Below, piece by piece: positions 24,347 through 32,000 of a stretch of DNA of 64,000 nucleotides. The notes under the pieces are model-generated. The model saw nothing but the letters and a program-made list of their open reading frames with translations, had not been told where the DNA came from and did not search any database. Position numbers and translations under genes: made by a program. This DNA comes from Pirellulaceae bacterium (GTDB lineage Bacteria; Planctomycetota; Planctomycetia; Pirellulales; Pirellulaceae), in contig JANQLU010000136.1 of NCBI GenBank assembly GCA_028280445.1, positions 493,308-557,307 of the forward strand. Reading direction: 5' to 3'. Position 1 is the stretch's first letter, and each line of letters begins with the position of its first letter.

Positions 24347-25612
24347 TTAACTTCTCCGACGGCGGCGGAACATCGCGCCAAAAGTTAATGCGGCAACCAG
24401 GGTCCCGGTTGCTGGTTCGGGAACTGCCGACGGTGCGGAACCTTCGATGGTGTAAAACCCGAGGCTTCCATAGTCAGAATAGACGCCAGCCAACCCCGTG
24501 CCTTCGATGGACAAAAAATATTGTCCACCGCTGATCGCCAAATCGAAGGATGCGATCACATCGTTGGTTGGATTGCTGGTTGCAATCAAGGTGCCATTGG
24601 AATCGAACAGTTTGGCCAACACATCCAGATTCGGGCGGCCTTGGAACGGATTAATATCTATCGTGAGTTGGCCTGGACCGGCGGTGAATGAAAACATGTC
24701 GATGTCTGTATTTCGTTCGATGATGTTCCAATCAAAAATCGTTCCGTCGTCGGCAACCTCAAGCTCTTTCGCATCGTTGATGGTTGCTCCTGCCGAATCC
24801 ACACGATAATCGAATCCATTGGCGGCTTTTGTAATAATCGCCAGATCATCTTGCGTGTTCGTCGAATTGTTGTAATCGCCGTTGCTCCACTGACTCAAAT
24901 TTTTTCCAAAGGGTGCCCCCATAATCGGTCCCCAGCTGACCGGCGAACTGTTGGAACCCACCCCCGGATGATAGGTTTGACCTCCCAATCCGTCATGCCC
25001 CAAACCGAGCGTATGGCCGACTTCGTGTGAATTCGTCATCCCGCCGGTGTTTGCGCCTTTGTTAAACGTGAACGCAACATTGTCGCGATCATCGATCCAG
25101 TTAAAGCTGTTGATATAGGCCGTTCCGCCACCACCGGCACCGCTGCCTGCAACGTTTTGAGTATTCAATACGCGGACGCCATAGGTGTTGTCAGCAAAAT
25201 TAGATCGAACCAAAGCGTCATAGCCCGGATCGCGCGTTGTTACATTGACATCAAAGGGGATAAAATCTTCAGCAACATTTTGAAACTGACGTTGGATTTC
25301 GATCAATTCAGAATTCGAAAAATTATTGACATCTCCGTTGCGATCAAATGCATCAAAGACAATATTGTGGCCCCAGATGTTGTTGAACGAATGATGACCG
25401 TCAAAATCCAGGTAAATGGTTTTCGACGCGCCTGGATTACTTTCGAGAAAAAATGTATCTGCCAAGTTATACGGCGAACTTGCCGAAGTATCATTGCCCA
25501 GCGTGAAATTGCCACTGATATAAGTTGGAAACCACTGTGCTTGGGCCTGTGAAGAAAAAATTCCGATTGACAAGAACGTTAGCGCAAAGATGGTGCGCTT
25601 AGAAAACGTCAT
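24347..25612 (-). CDS. Secreted zinc metalloprotease with PEP-CTERM sorting signal
   Basis: A 421-residue exported protease. Signal peptide LTFLSIGIFSSQAQA; zincin motif HEVGHTLGLGHD at about residues 196-207 (three ligands plus the Glu base); a later PIMGAP that could be the Met-turn. Residues about 280-395 form a beta-rich domain (DIDMFSFTAGPGQLTIDI and so on) like bacterial pre-peptidase C-terminal domains. The C-terminus is VPEPAT, a hydrophobic stretch and RRRRRS, the PEP-CTERM signal recognised by exosortase. No exosortase gene is in the window. The start has an AAGGGGAA ribosome-binding site. Confidence 0.9.
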   Translation of the reverse strand: MTFSKRTIFALTFLSIGIFSSQAQAQWFPTYISGNFTLGNDTSASSPYNLADTFFLESNPGASKTIYLDFDGHHSFNNIWGHNIVFDAFDRNGDVNNFSNSELIEIQRQFQNVAEDFIPFDVNVTTRDPGYDALVRSNFADNTYGVRVLNTQNVAGSGAGGGGTAYINSFNWIDDRDNVAFTFNKGANTGGMTNSHEVGHTLGLGHDGLGGQTYHPGVGSNSSPVSWGPIMGAPFGKNLSQWSNGDYNNSTNTQDDLAIITKAANGFDYRVDSAGATINDAKELEVADDGTIFDWNIIERNTDIDMFSFTAGPGQLTIDINPFQGRPNLDVLAKLFDSNGTLIATSNPTNDVIASFDLAISGGQYFLSIEGTGLAGVYSDYGSLGFYTIEGSAPSAVPEPATGTLVAALTFGAMFRRRRRS

Positions 25613-26011
25613 AACATTCCCCTTTGGTAAGACGTTTTTTAGGTAGGTAAGGGCGGGCTAGGTGAGAGAGGTAGACCTGAATCCCCGTAACTGAAGAGCT
25701 ATCTTAGCAAGAGAATTTGATCAATCAATTCTTTGAAATCAGAAAAACCCATTTTGGTTCGTAGGTTTCCGGTTGACTTCCGATTGGTTTCAGATTGGTT
25801 TCCGGAGTTAGTCCCTAATCGACCCGAATTCCGCACCATTGAGGTATTTGTTCGCAATCGAGGATTCTGCGTTGTCTGGCGTTTGCCGGTTAGGCAGTAT
25901 TGAATAAATGTGAGCGGCAAGGCGCTAGCCGCCGGTATCCGAGGTTTTACCGGCGGCTAGCGCCTTGCCGCTCAGTACAAATTCACAGCTTTCCGATTTA
26001 ATCAACGCTGG
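25613..26011. other. Intergenic region with a family A repeat and a short tandem repeat
   Basis: About 400 bp upstream of the protease gene. Apart from repeat A3 it contains a short direct repeat of GATTGGTTTC near 25.79 kb. A minus-strand frame of about 70 codons spans the middle, but it has no ribosome-binding site and runs into the repeat, so I do not call it. Confidence 0.45.
25911..25974. repeat. Family A palindromic repeat (A3)
   Basis: Arms TGAGCGGCAAGGCGCTAGCC and complement around a 12-base loop. The 5' flank GGTTAGGCAGTATTGAATAA resembles that of A2. On the 3' side, about 30 bp away, an inverted relative of the flank (TTTAATCAACGCTGGCTAG) appears, as if the flanks were terminal repeats of a longer unit. 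Confidence 0.9.
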
Positions 26012-26764
26012 CTAGTTGTCGCGTTTTTGTCTGGAATTTCGTTCCTCACCGCGGCGGCCATGACGCGCTTTCTCCATATCGTAAAAATCGCCCACCAACT
26101 CGTCGAACCGTTTGCGTTGCTCGTCTGTCATTTTGGAGAGAATTTTCTTCATGGACTTTTTCCGCATTTTGGCGACGTCTCGATAAAATTCTTCACGAAC
26201 CTCTTCGGTGATTTTTTTGAGTTCCTTTCGTTGATCACTGTTCATTTTCAACTCGCGAGACATCGCATAAGGCATTCCAAAGTAGTCCGAGTTTCTGGCC
26301 CATTTAAAAGATTGCTGTTTTGAAATCTGTTGCAACCGTTTCATCTGGTGGGGTAACAATACTTCGTTCAACTGATCAATGGTTTTGGACTGAGATTCGC
26401 GCATTTGAACATAGTAATTTTTGGTCAACTCGTCGGCCTGTGCCTTGGCTTCCTCATCGCCTTTGATGGCGCGGCTGCGCAACTCAGCCAACTCCGTGTA
26501 GAACTTTACGTTCCGTTTGTTGATTTCCATCAATTGATTCTGATATTCGCGGCCAATTTTTTTAACTTTCGCCGCTTGATCATCGAGGATTTCCAATTCA
26601 CTCATTAATCCTTTGTTGTGGGTGAGTTGGATCAACTGATTGAGCACCATCATCGTGCTTTGAATATCATGCTTTTTCTTGGATGGTGCCGATTGGCCTT
26701 GAAGTGAATTGGCTAAACCGAACAACAACACGATACATACAAAGCCTTTGGTGATCGTATTCAT
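26012..26764 (-). CDS. Secreted coiled-coil protein, paralogue of the protein encoded at 7.3-8.1 kb
   Basis: A protein of about 250 residues with a signal peptide (FVCIVLLFGLANSLQG). It shares landmarks with the protein encoded at 7.3 kb: MSELEILDDQAAKVKKIG (there AELDMVDDQYQKMQ), LLPHQMKRLQQI (there LLPHQKKRLAQL), LKMNSDQRKELKK, then MTDEQRKRFDELVGDFYDM (there SSQRKQFEEMVGDQFDF), and a basic tail. A GGGAGAA ribosome-binding site in front of MNTITKG fixes the start. Function unknown; helical Spy/LTxxQ-like periplasmic proteins are a possible structural parallel. Confidence 0.8.
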   Translation of the reverse strand: MNTITKGFVCIVLLFGLANSLQGQSAPSKKKHDIQSTMMVLNQLIQLTHNKGLMSELEILDDQAAKVKKIGREYQNQLMEINKRNVKFYTELAELRSRAIKGDEEAKAQADELTKNYYVQMRESQSKTIDQLNEVLLPHQMKRLQQISKQQSFKWARNSDYFGMPYAMSRELKMNSDQRKELKKITEEVREEFYRDVAKMRKKSMKKILSKMTDEQRKRFDELVGDFYDMEKARHGRRGEERNSRQKRDN

Positions 26765-26853
26765 CTGAATTCTCCCGGGTATTTGTAAATCAACAGGTAC
26801 CATGTCGTCATGCGATATTCCGTGCCGTGATACGACAACGAATTCGCAAAAAG

Positions 26854-28047
26854 TTATTCAGATTGAGTAGATTCGATTCCGAAACGATTCAAAAAATGGA
26901 CAAATGACTTCACCTGGGCCAGACGTTTGCCAGCACGGCCTGGCAAAATGGGCGGTTCTACAGAAGAACCCGTGGCCGCAAAAAACTGATCCAACGTCGA
27001 ATATTTTCGGTGCGGGTCAAAATTTACAGTCTTCAGATTGTAGCTGGGCACAAAATCCGCATCGATATTCTGAAGCAGCCTCAGCGTTGAATGGTTGTAA
27101 ACGACGAGCGTATCATCGACGCGTAAAAAATCACTCCAGCGCCGCTGAAACTCGTCGATTTCCCAGGCGTCAATGAAAACATCTGCAGTCAATTCCAAAT
27201 GCTTCAACCAGGCACTAGTCATTGGCATACCCGGCTGACGAATGGCCGCTTGGAAACATTCTCCAGAGACTAACCGTTGCGCCACCCAAAATACGGGAAG
27301 TCGTTGCTTGGGGTTCGATTTCCGCTGTCTTTCAAAGCCAACTGATTCACCATAAGCAACGACAATATTTGACATCCCGCCAAGTACCACCGACGGGATA
27401 TTGATTGGTGTGCGGTTACGTTTTTTTTGATGCGTGTAATGAGACCCGGTTTTGGGGTAGGCCAATTGGCGGTCAATCATCGCGTTAAACGCGTCAATCA
27501 TTTTCGCGATATCGTGCGTTTCAGGTTCCAGCGCTGCCATCGCGGCAACCGTGGCTTCGACTGTCGACAATGAGTCGCGGGACGGTTCCCGCCGGATTCG
27601 ATAATTGCCGGGTTGCGGTGGACTCAATTTGAATTTTGGCAAATCGTGTAACGCAGCAATGTCACGATACATCGTTTTCGCGTGATGCCAGGTTCCATCG
27701 AGAATTACCAACTGCGTGGGACGGTCCGCAGGACGAACATCTTTCAATTCGCGCGCGTTGGCGGCCGGATATAGCAAACCGGCTCCGGGTTGAATCAGCA
27801 GCGGAGCAATTCGGGCAAGTTCTGTATTGCGATCGACAATGAGTTTGGAATTCGCCAAAGACAGATCGACCATCCGGGCCGTGTTAAACGGATGCGGCCG
27901 CTCTCGCCGATGTTGCAGGATCAATATCGGCGTTTTGTTTTGAATTTGTGGAATCGAGGCGCAATAACAATCTGCAACAGGCCGCATACACCGATAACAG
28001 ACCTGCCTGCCAGGTGTTATGATTTCTTGTTTCGTCGAGACACTCAT
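26854..28047 (-). CDS. DTW-domain tRNA-uridine aminocarboxypropyltransferase with a C-terminal extension
   Basis: Family members (TapT/TrmX) add the acp group of S-adenosylmethionine to uridine in tRNA. The N-terminal part has the cysteine cluster CYRCMRPVADCYC, the strand ILILQHRRERPHP and the DTW motif ILDGTWHHAKTMYR. This domain ends near residue 205. The remaining 190 residues are not part of the usual enzyme; LKHLELTADVFIDAWEI, RRWSDFLRVDDTLVVYNHST look like the second half of a DnaQ-type exonuclease fold, but the first acidic motif is not clear (AYGES). The protein is about 397 residues against roughly 200-250 for typical members. Confidence 0.8.
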   Translation of the reverse strand: MSVSTKQEIITPGRQVCYRCMRPVADCYCASIPQIQNKTPILILQHRRERPHPFNTARMVDLSLANSKLIVDRNTELARIAPLLIQPGAGLLYPAANARELKDVRPADRPTQLVILDGTWHHAKTMYRDIAALHDLPKFKLSPPQPGNYRIRREPSRDSLSTVEATVAAMAALEPETHDIAKMIDAFNAMIDRQLAYPKTGSHYTHQKKRNRTPINIPSVVLGGMSNIVVAYGESVGFERQRKSNPKQRLPVFWVAQRLVSGECFQAAIRQPGMPMTSAWLKHLELTADVFIDAWEIDEFQRRWSDFLRVDDTLVVYNHSTLRLLQNIDADFVPSYNLKTVNFDPHRKYSTLDQFFAATGSSVEPPILPGRAGKRLAQVKSFVHFLNRFGIESTQSE

Positions 28048-28132
28048 ACGCTGGCGGTCGACACCGGCGTGTCTGGCAATAAGTAATACATTTTTTTGAT
28101 AAACAATTTTGTTGATCGTCGAGGTCGCTATT

Positions 28133-28657
28133 ATGACTCATCCACAACGTCGCCCCCAGACGGATGAATACCATGAATTCTACGCAAACTACATCAATTG
28201 TGTGCCCGAGGGCGAATTGTTTTCGCTCTTGGAACAACAAATCGCTCCGTTGCGTTCGGTCCTTTCAGGTCGAAGTGATGAAGATGTTTCAACATTGCAC
28301 ACACCGTACACCTGGACGATCAAACAAGTCGTTGGCCATTTGATCGACGCCGAAAAATTATTTGGTTGGCGGGCTCATCGATTCGGCTGTGGTGATGAAG
28401 CGCCATTGCCTGGAATGAATCAAAACCCCTATGTGGACGCCTTGAATTACGAGTCGATCAACATCGTCACCTTGATCGATGAACTCGAATTCGCTCGCAA
28501 AGGCAACATCGCGTTTCTGAAACGACTGGCTGACGGCGATTGGGATCGCGTTGGAAAAGCCGATGGAAAACCGATCACGGTTCGCGCGCTGGCTTATATC
28601 TTGGTGGGACACATCAACCATCATTGGATGATTGTTCAAAAACGACTGGGATTGTAA
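28133..28657 (+). CDS. DinB-family four-helix metal-binding protein
   Basis: A protein of about 174 residues. TIKQVVGHLIDAEKLFGWRA supplies the first histidine and VGHINHHWMIV the later pair, the typical DinB/YfiT triad of metal ligands on helices. Members include thiol-dependent transferases and stress-induced proteins of unknown activity. The ATG beginning MTHPQRRP has GAGG eight bases upstream, so the longer TTG start is not used. It is divergent from the DTW gene. Confidence 0.85.
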   Translation: MTHPQRRPQTDEYHEFYANYINCVPEGELFSLLEQQIAPLRSVLSGRSDEDVSTLHTPYTWTIKQVVGHLIDAEKLFGWRAHRFGCGDEAPLPGMNQNPYVDALNYESINIVTLIDELEFARKGNIAFLKRLADGDWDRVGKADGKPITVRALAYILVGHINHHWMIVQKRLGL

Positions 28658-28668
28658 TGGCTTGTGCC

Positions 28669-28723
28669 GTAGGGCCGGTTCCCACCGGCCGTTTGTTAGA
28701 TTGGCCGGTGGGAACCGGCCCTA
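28669..28723. repeat. Family B palindromic repeat, complete (B5)
   Basis: GTAGGGCCGGTTCCCACCGG and right arm GGCCGGTGGGAACCGGCCC with a 12-base loop; the last base of the usual CTAC end is changed. It follows the DinB gene and is directly followed by family A copy A4. Confidence 0.9.
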
Positions 28724-28740
28724 TTTTTATTGGGTCACCC

Positions 28741-28809
28741 GTGAGCGGCAAGGGGCTAGCCGCCGGTTCGTTAGCGCTTCAAACCGGCGGCTAGCGCCTT
28801 GCCGCTCAC
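28741..28809. repeat. Family A palindromic repeat (A4)
   Basis: Arms GTGAGCGGCAAGGGGCTAGC and complement, with one mismatch in the left arm (GGGG for GGCG). It lies 18 bp after B5, between convergent genes. Confidence 0.9.
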
Positions 28810-28873
28810 AGGATCATGCTCAGTGATACTTTAAATGACAAAATGCGTTCACGACGCATATTTCTTAATGGCT

Positions 28874-29131
28874 TCAGCCGAACGAACAACCGCCGGTATT
28901 TGCAGCAGCTTGACGAAACCGAGATGGGTTCCCACGGTATCCTGAATTTGGCTGATAGTCGTTTTGTGTCGTGTAGGCTGCGGGGATGGCATTGGGCGTT
29001 GCTGAGGTGGGTACCGGTGCTTGGGTGTCCGCCGTTCTGATTCCCCATAAGCCACCCGATTGGCATCCCGTGATCGAGAATGCCGTGGCAATGAACAAGG
29101 CGACGAGAAGTTTTGAAATTCGACTCAACAT
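28874..29131 (-). CDS. Small lipoprotein
   Basis: About 85 residues: a lipoprotein signal peptide KLLVALFIATAFSITGC with lipobox ITGC, then a short Gly/Thr/Gln/Asn-rich mature part (SGGLWGIRT, GYRGNPSRFRQ) and no domain. The ATG ten codons into the longer frame is chosen because it begins the signal peptide. Probably a small membrane-anchored envelope protein; function unknown. Confidence 0.65.
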   Translation of the reverse strand: MLSRISKLLVALFIATAFSITGCQSGGLWGIRTADTQAPVPTSATPNAIPAAYTTQNDYQPNSGYRGNPSRFRQAAANTGGCSFG

Positions 29132-29322
29132 ATTTTTTCCGCTATCTGAACCGTGGGTCATTATTCGTATCGGATGTTTGACCCCAAACCTGCGTTAATT
29201 GCGAAACAAAGGCCGCGAATCGTTGCAGAAATCTCAGATCGATGGAAGGGCAATCAAAATTCGCGCTGAACGATTACGGCAAAGTGAAAACGCAGTGTTC
29301 TTTTTGCATTTTTGAGAAGCGC

Positions 29323-30033
29323 TTAGCACTTGATTGTCTTGCGCTTTTTACCTGCTTTGCCAGCCGACTCCATTTTGGTGATATACTCGGTCGCCAATGG
29401 AACTTTGCAAGAAGTATTCCCCATGTTGACTTCGACTTTACCAATTTTTTTGGCAGTTGCCTTGGCCTGTTTACTCAGCGGTTTAACATAACCACCCACT
29501 GCAATTACAAATCCGTTCATCGTGTAACGAACACGATTGGGAGCATCGTGAATCCCGTTTTCGATTGTTTTCAGGTAAGTTTTGATTTCATTGAGATCCA
29601 ATTCCGAATCATCGGTGGTCGTGACAATCCCTGCATAGGTCGTCCAGCCCGCCGTCGCGATGTGCGGGTTTTTGGATTTAATCCATTTGTTGGCAAGCTC
29701 ACGTGCTTTGGGATGTTCATGAGCGACTCCGGGAACGGTGTACTCACTGATCATGTACCAGTCCGCTGATTTGGCCCAGTGATCCAATTGTTTTTTTGTC
29801 ATCTGCGAACCGTCCGCCACAATACCTGCCAAATACATGGCATCAAAATTTCCAGTGTCGTACAGTTCCAACGCCAGCTCTTGATTACCTTTGATCTGTT
29901 TTGCGATCACTTTCAGGTCAGCAATTTTGACGCCAAACATATTTTCTGACGCACCATGATTTCCATAGATTTTGCGTGTTTGTGCGGAGCCTTTTTTCTT
30001 GAGTTCCGTCATCACTTGTCTTGCAGTTTTCAT
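29323..30033 (-). CDS. DNA alkylation repair protein, AlkC/AlkD-like HEAT repeat family
   Basis: A protein of about 236 residues made of short helical (HEAT-like) repeats: GVKIADLKVIAKQIKGN, ELALELYDTGNFDAMYLAGIV, DHWAKSADWYMISEYTV, RELANKWIKSKNPHIATAGWTT and AIGGYV-like segments. This is the AlkD-type pattern; characterised members excise alkylated purines from DNA. A lysine-rich C-terminus follows. The chosen ATG (MKTARQVMTE) has GAGAGAAA upstream. Catalytic activity is an inference. Confidence 0.8.
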   Translation of the reverse strand: MKTARQVMTELKKKGSAQTRKIYGNHGASENMFGVKIADLKVIAKQIKGNQELALELYDTGNFDAMYLAGIVADGSQMTKKQLDHWAKSADWYMISEYTVPGVAHEHPKARELANKWIKSKNPHIATAGWTTYAGIVTTTDDSELDLNEIKTYLKTIENGIHDAPNRVRYTMNGFVIAVGGYVKPLSKQAKATAKKIGKVEVNMGNTSCKVPLATEYITKMESAGKAGKKRKTIKC

Positions 30034-30111
30034 GGATTTCTCTCGACGACTAATCGGTTGATGTACTTGTTTTCTCACAAGATATCACGAATGGAGACGG
30101 CTTTGAACTCA

Positions 30112-30150
30112 ATACAAAAAAACGCCGTGCAACAGTAGCACAGCGTTTAT
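30112..30150 (-). terminator. Intrinsic terminator downstream of the fasciclin gene
   Basis: Minus-strand hairpin AAACGCTGTGC / GCACGGCGTTT with one G-T pair and a seven-base loop, followed by T's, beginning about 25 bases after the fasciclin stop codon. Confidence 0.75.
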
Positions 30151-30173
30151 GATTTTTTGAGGATGCGAAATCA

Positions 30174-31583
30174 CTAGTGGTGTGATTTGATGGTACGAAC
30201 ATTCGCGTACTTGTTCATCTGTTTTTTGATTTTCGCATTCGTTTTTACGAAGTTTAAATTGGCACCTGCGTTGACGGAATAATCCAACAGGTCTTTGGCA
30301 TTGACGGACGCAGTTCCACCACCGTTGACCGAGATTTTAGTGTTTGCAGTTGCTAATTTTTCCGCCTGCAGTGTGGCACCACCGGACACTCGGGCTTCGT
30401 GAGATTTGGCTGTTCCTGAAATTGAAACACTTCCGCCTCCGCTGATACTCGTGATGATTTTCCCGGCTTTGACATTGGTCAAATTGACTCGCCCGCCGCT
30501 GTTGCAGCGGATATTGATAACATCGGCTTGCACACCATCACGTCGAACATTGTTTTTCCAGTTCGCGGTAATCGTGATTTCTTTCTGAGAGTTAGATTGC
30601 TTTCCGGATGACCACGATTTTGATCGTGAACGGGACTTGCTGGACGTATGTTTTGTTTGAGTTGGTGGAATCAATACACGATCGATGACGTGGATGATTC
30701 CGTTGTCGGCAGCAACATCGTTTTTGATCACGGTCGACTGGTTGATCAACAGTTTGCCGTCGGAGATTGTAATTTTGAGCTTTTTGTCGCTGCCCAATAG
30801 CGTTGATGCGCCGCCAGCTCCAGCCGCTTGAGCAGCGGTAATTTTTTTGCCGGCAATCACATGATATTTAAGGATCGCCGCAAGTTTGTCGCGATTTTCA
30901 GGTTTCAAAAGTGATTGAACGGTACCTTTGGGCAGTTTCGAAAATGCACTGTCGGTTGGCGCAAATATGGTAAACGGACCTTTGCCGGTAAGCGGTTTTG
31001 CCAATCCGGCTGCTTTCGCGGCGGCCAGCAGTGTTTTAAAACTGCCCGCTTTCTCTGCCACGCCAACGATCGAATTGTCGGTATCTTTGGACGGAATCAA
31101 GACATTATCAATGACCTGAATCAGCCCGTTGGAACATTTAATATTTCGCAGCAACACCTTTGATTTTTCGTTGACAAACAACGTATTGCCTCGACGTTGG
31201 AAACGAATTTTTTTTCCGTTCAGTGTTTTCGCCGATTTCACAGGATGAGACGGAGCGCGTCGAGCAACGCTCAGCTCAGTTGGTACCACGTGGTATTTCA
31301 AGATGGCGGTCAATTGGTCGCGATTTTTCTCTTGCCGTAGCGATTTCAAAACATCTTTCGGAAGTTTCGCAAACGCTGCGTCGGTCGGTGCAAAAACCGT
31401 AATGTCGTTGGCTTTCGCAACCGCTTTATCCAGGCCCGTAGCCACCAGTAGCGAAACCAGCGTATCAAAGGAGCCATTTTCGGCTGCCGTGTTAACAATG
31501 TTTTTTTCTTGAGCGATTACAAAATTGCAATGGAGTAGCAAAGCCAAACCAGTAGCGATTGCAATATTACGTATGCGTTTCAT
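30174..31583 (-). CDS. Secreted protein with two fasciclin domains and a GIN-type beta-helix domain
   Basis: A protein of about 469 residues. A signal peptide (IAIATGLALLLHCNFVIAQ) is followed by two fasciclin domains, at about 25-160 (NDITVFAPTDAAFAKLP, LKYHVVP, IQVIDNVLIP) and 165-305 (GPFTIFAPTDSAFSKLP, LKYHVIAG, IHVIDRVLIP). After a Ser/Lys/Arg-rich linker (SKSRSRSKSWSS) comes a C-terminal DUF2807/GIN-like stretch with repeating VSISGTAKSHEARVSGGA and ISVNGGGTASVNA. Fasciclin domains mediate adhesion in many proteins. Surface adhesion is a reasonable but untested role. Confidence 0.85.
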   Translation of the reverse strand: MKRIRNIAIATGLALLLHCNFVIAQEKNIVNTAAENGSFDTLVSLLVATGLDKAVAKANDITVFAPTDAAFAKLPKDVLKSLRQEKNRDQLTAILKYHVVPTELSVARRAPSHPVKSAKTLNGKKIRFQRRGNTLFVNEKSKVLLRNIKCSNGLIQVIDNVLIPSKDTDNSIVGVAEKAGSFKTLLAAAKAAGLAKPLTGKGPFTIFAPTDSAFSKLPKGTVQSLLKPENRDKLAAILKYHVIAGKKITAAQAAGAGGASTLLGSDKKLKITISDGKLLINQSTVIKNDVAADNGIIHVIDRVLIPPTQTKHTSSKSRSRSKSWSSGKQSNSQKEITITANWKNNVRRDGVQADVINIRCNSGGRVNLTNVKAGKIITSISGGGSVSISGTAKSHEARVSGGATLQAEKLATANTKISVNGGGTASVNAKDLLDYSVNAGANLNFVKTNAKIKKQMNKYANVRTIKSHH

Positions 31584-32000
31584 GTCTTTAACCCATGTGT
31601 TTAATTCGTTCAAAGTTTACATTCGCGATTTTGGCCAAATTTTTCGTGAGGTTTGATCCGCTAAGTTTTTGAACTTGCAACACAAAAATTCGTAAATCGT
31701 TCTCTTTTTTTTGCACGATTTGCGCAGGCAAACTTTTCAAAACAATCAACGCAGTGCAAAGCGGCAGCGAGAGACCATGATGCGGTTAGAAAACACGATC
31801 CCCCGCTGACTGGAATATTCATGAATCGTCGAAGGGCTGTTTATCGGATCGGTCGGTGGGAATCGATACAAGCACGAAGCGCCAGCGAATGGTTCGACCA
31901 CACAAAAACCACTCGCTGGCGCGTCGTGCTTGTATCGATTCGAGGCCATCCATGAATTTTTCCTGGTGAGCGTTTACGATTTCTCTTCGCCAACACCAAC
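31584..32000. other. Intergenic region with a family D repeat
   Basis: About 417 bp between the fasciclin gene and the sulfatase gene, both on the minus strand. Apart from repeat D2 I see no coding potential and no clear terminator. Confidence 0.5.
31862..31940. repeat. Family D palindromic repeat (D2)
   Basis: Arms ATCGATACAAGCACGAAGCG and complement GCTTGTATCGAT, the best preserved of the three D copies (inner arms CCAGCGAATGG / CCACTCGCTGG). Confidence 0.85.

Noticed and set aside
25699..25920. 73-codon minus-strand frame
   Set aside because: No ribosome-binding site, and its N-terminal part is read through family A repeat flank. Its tail (FKELIDQILLLR) looks protein-like, so a gene remnant cannot be excluded.
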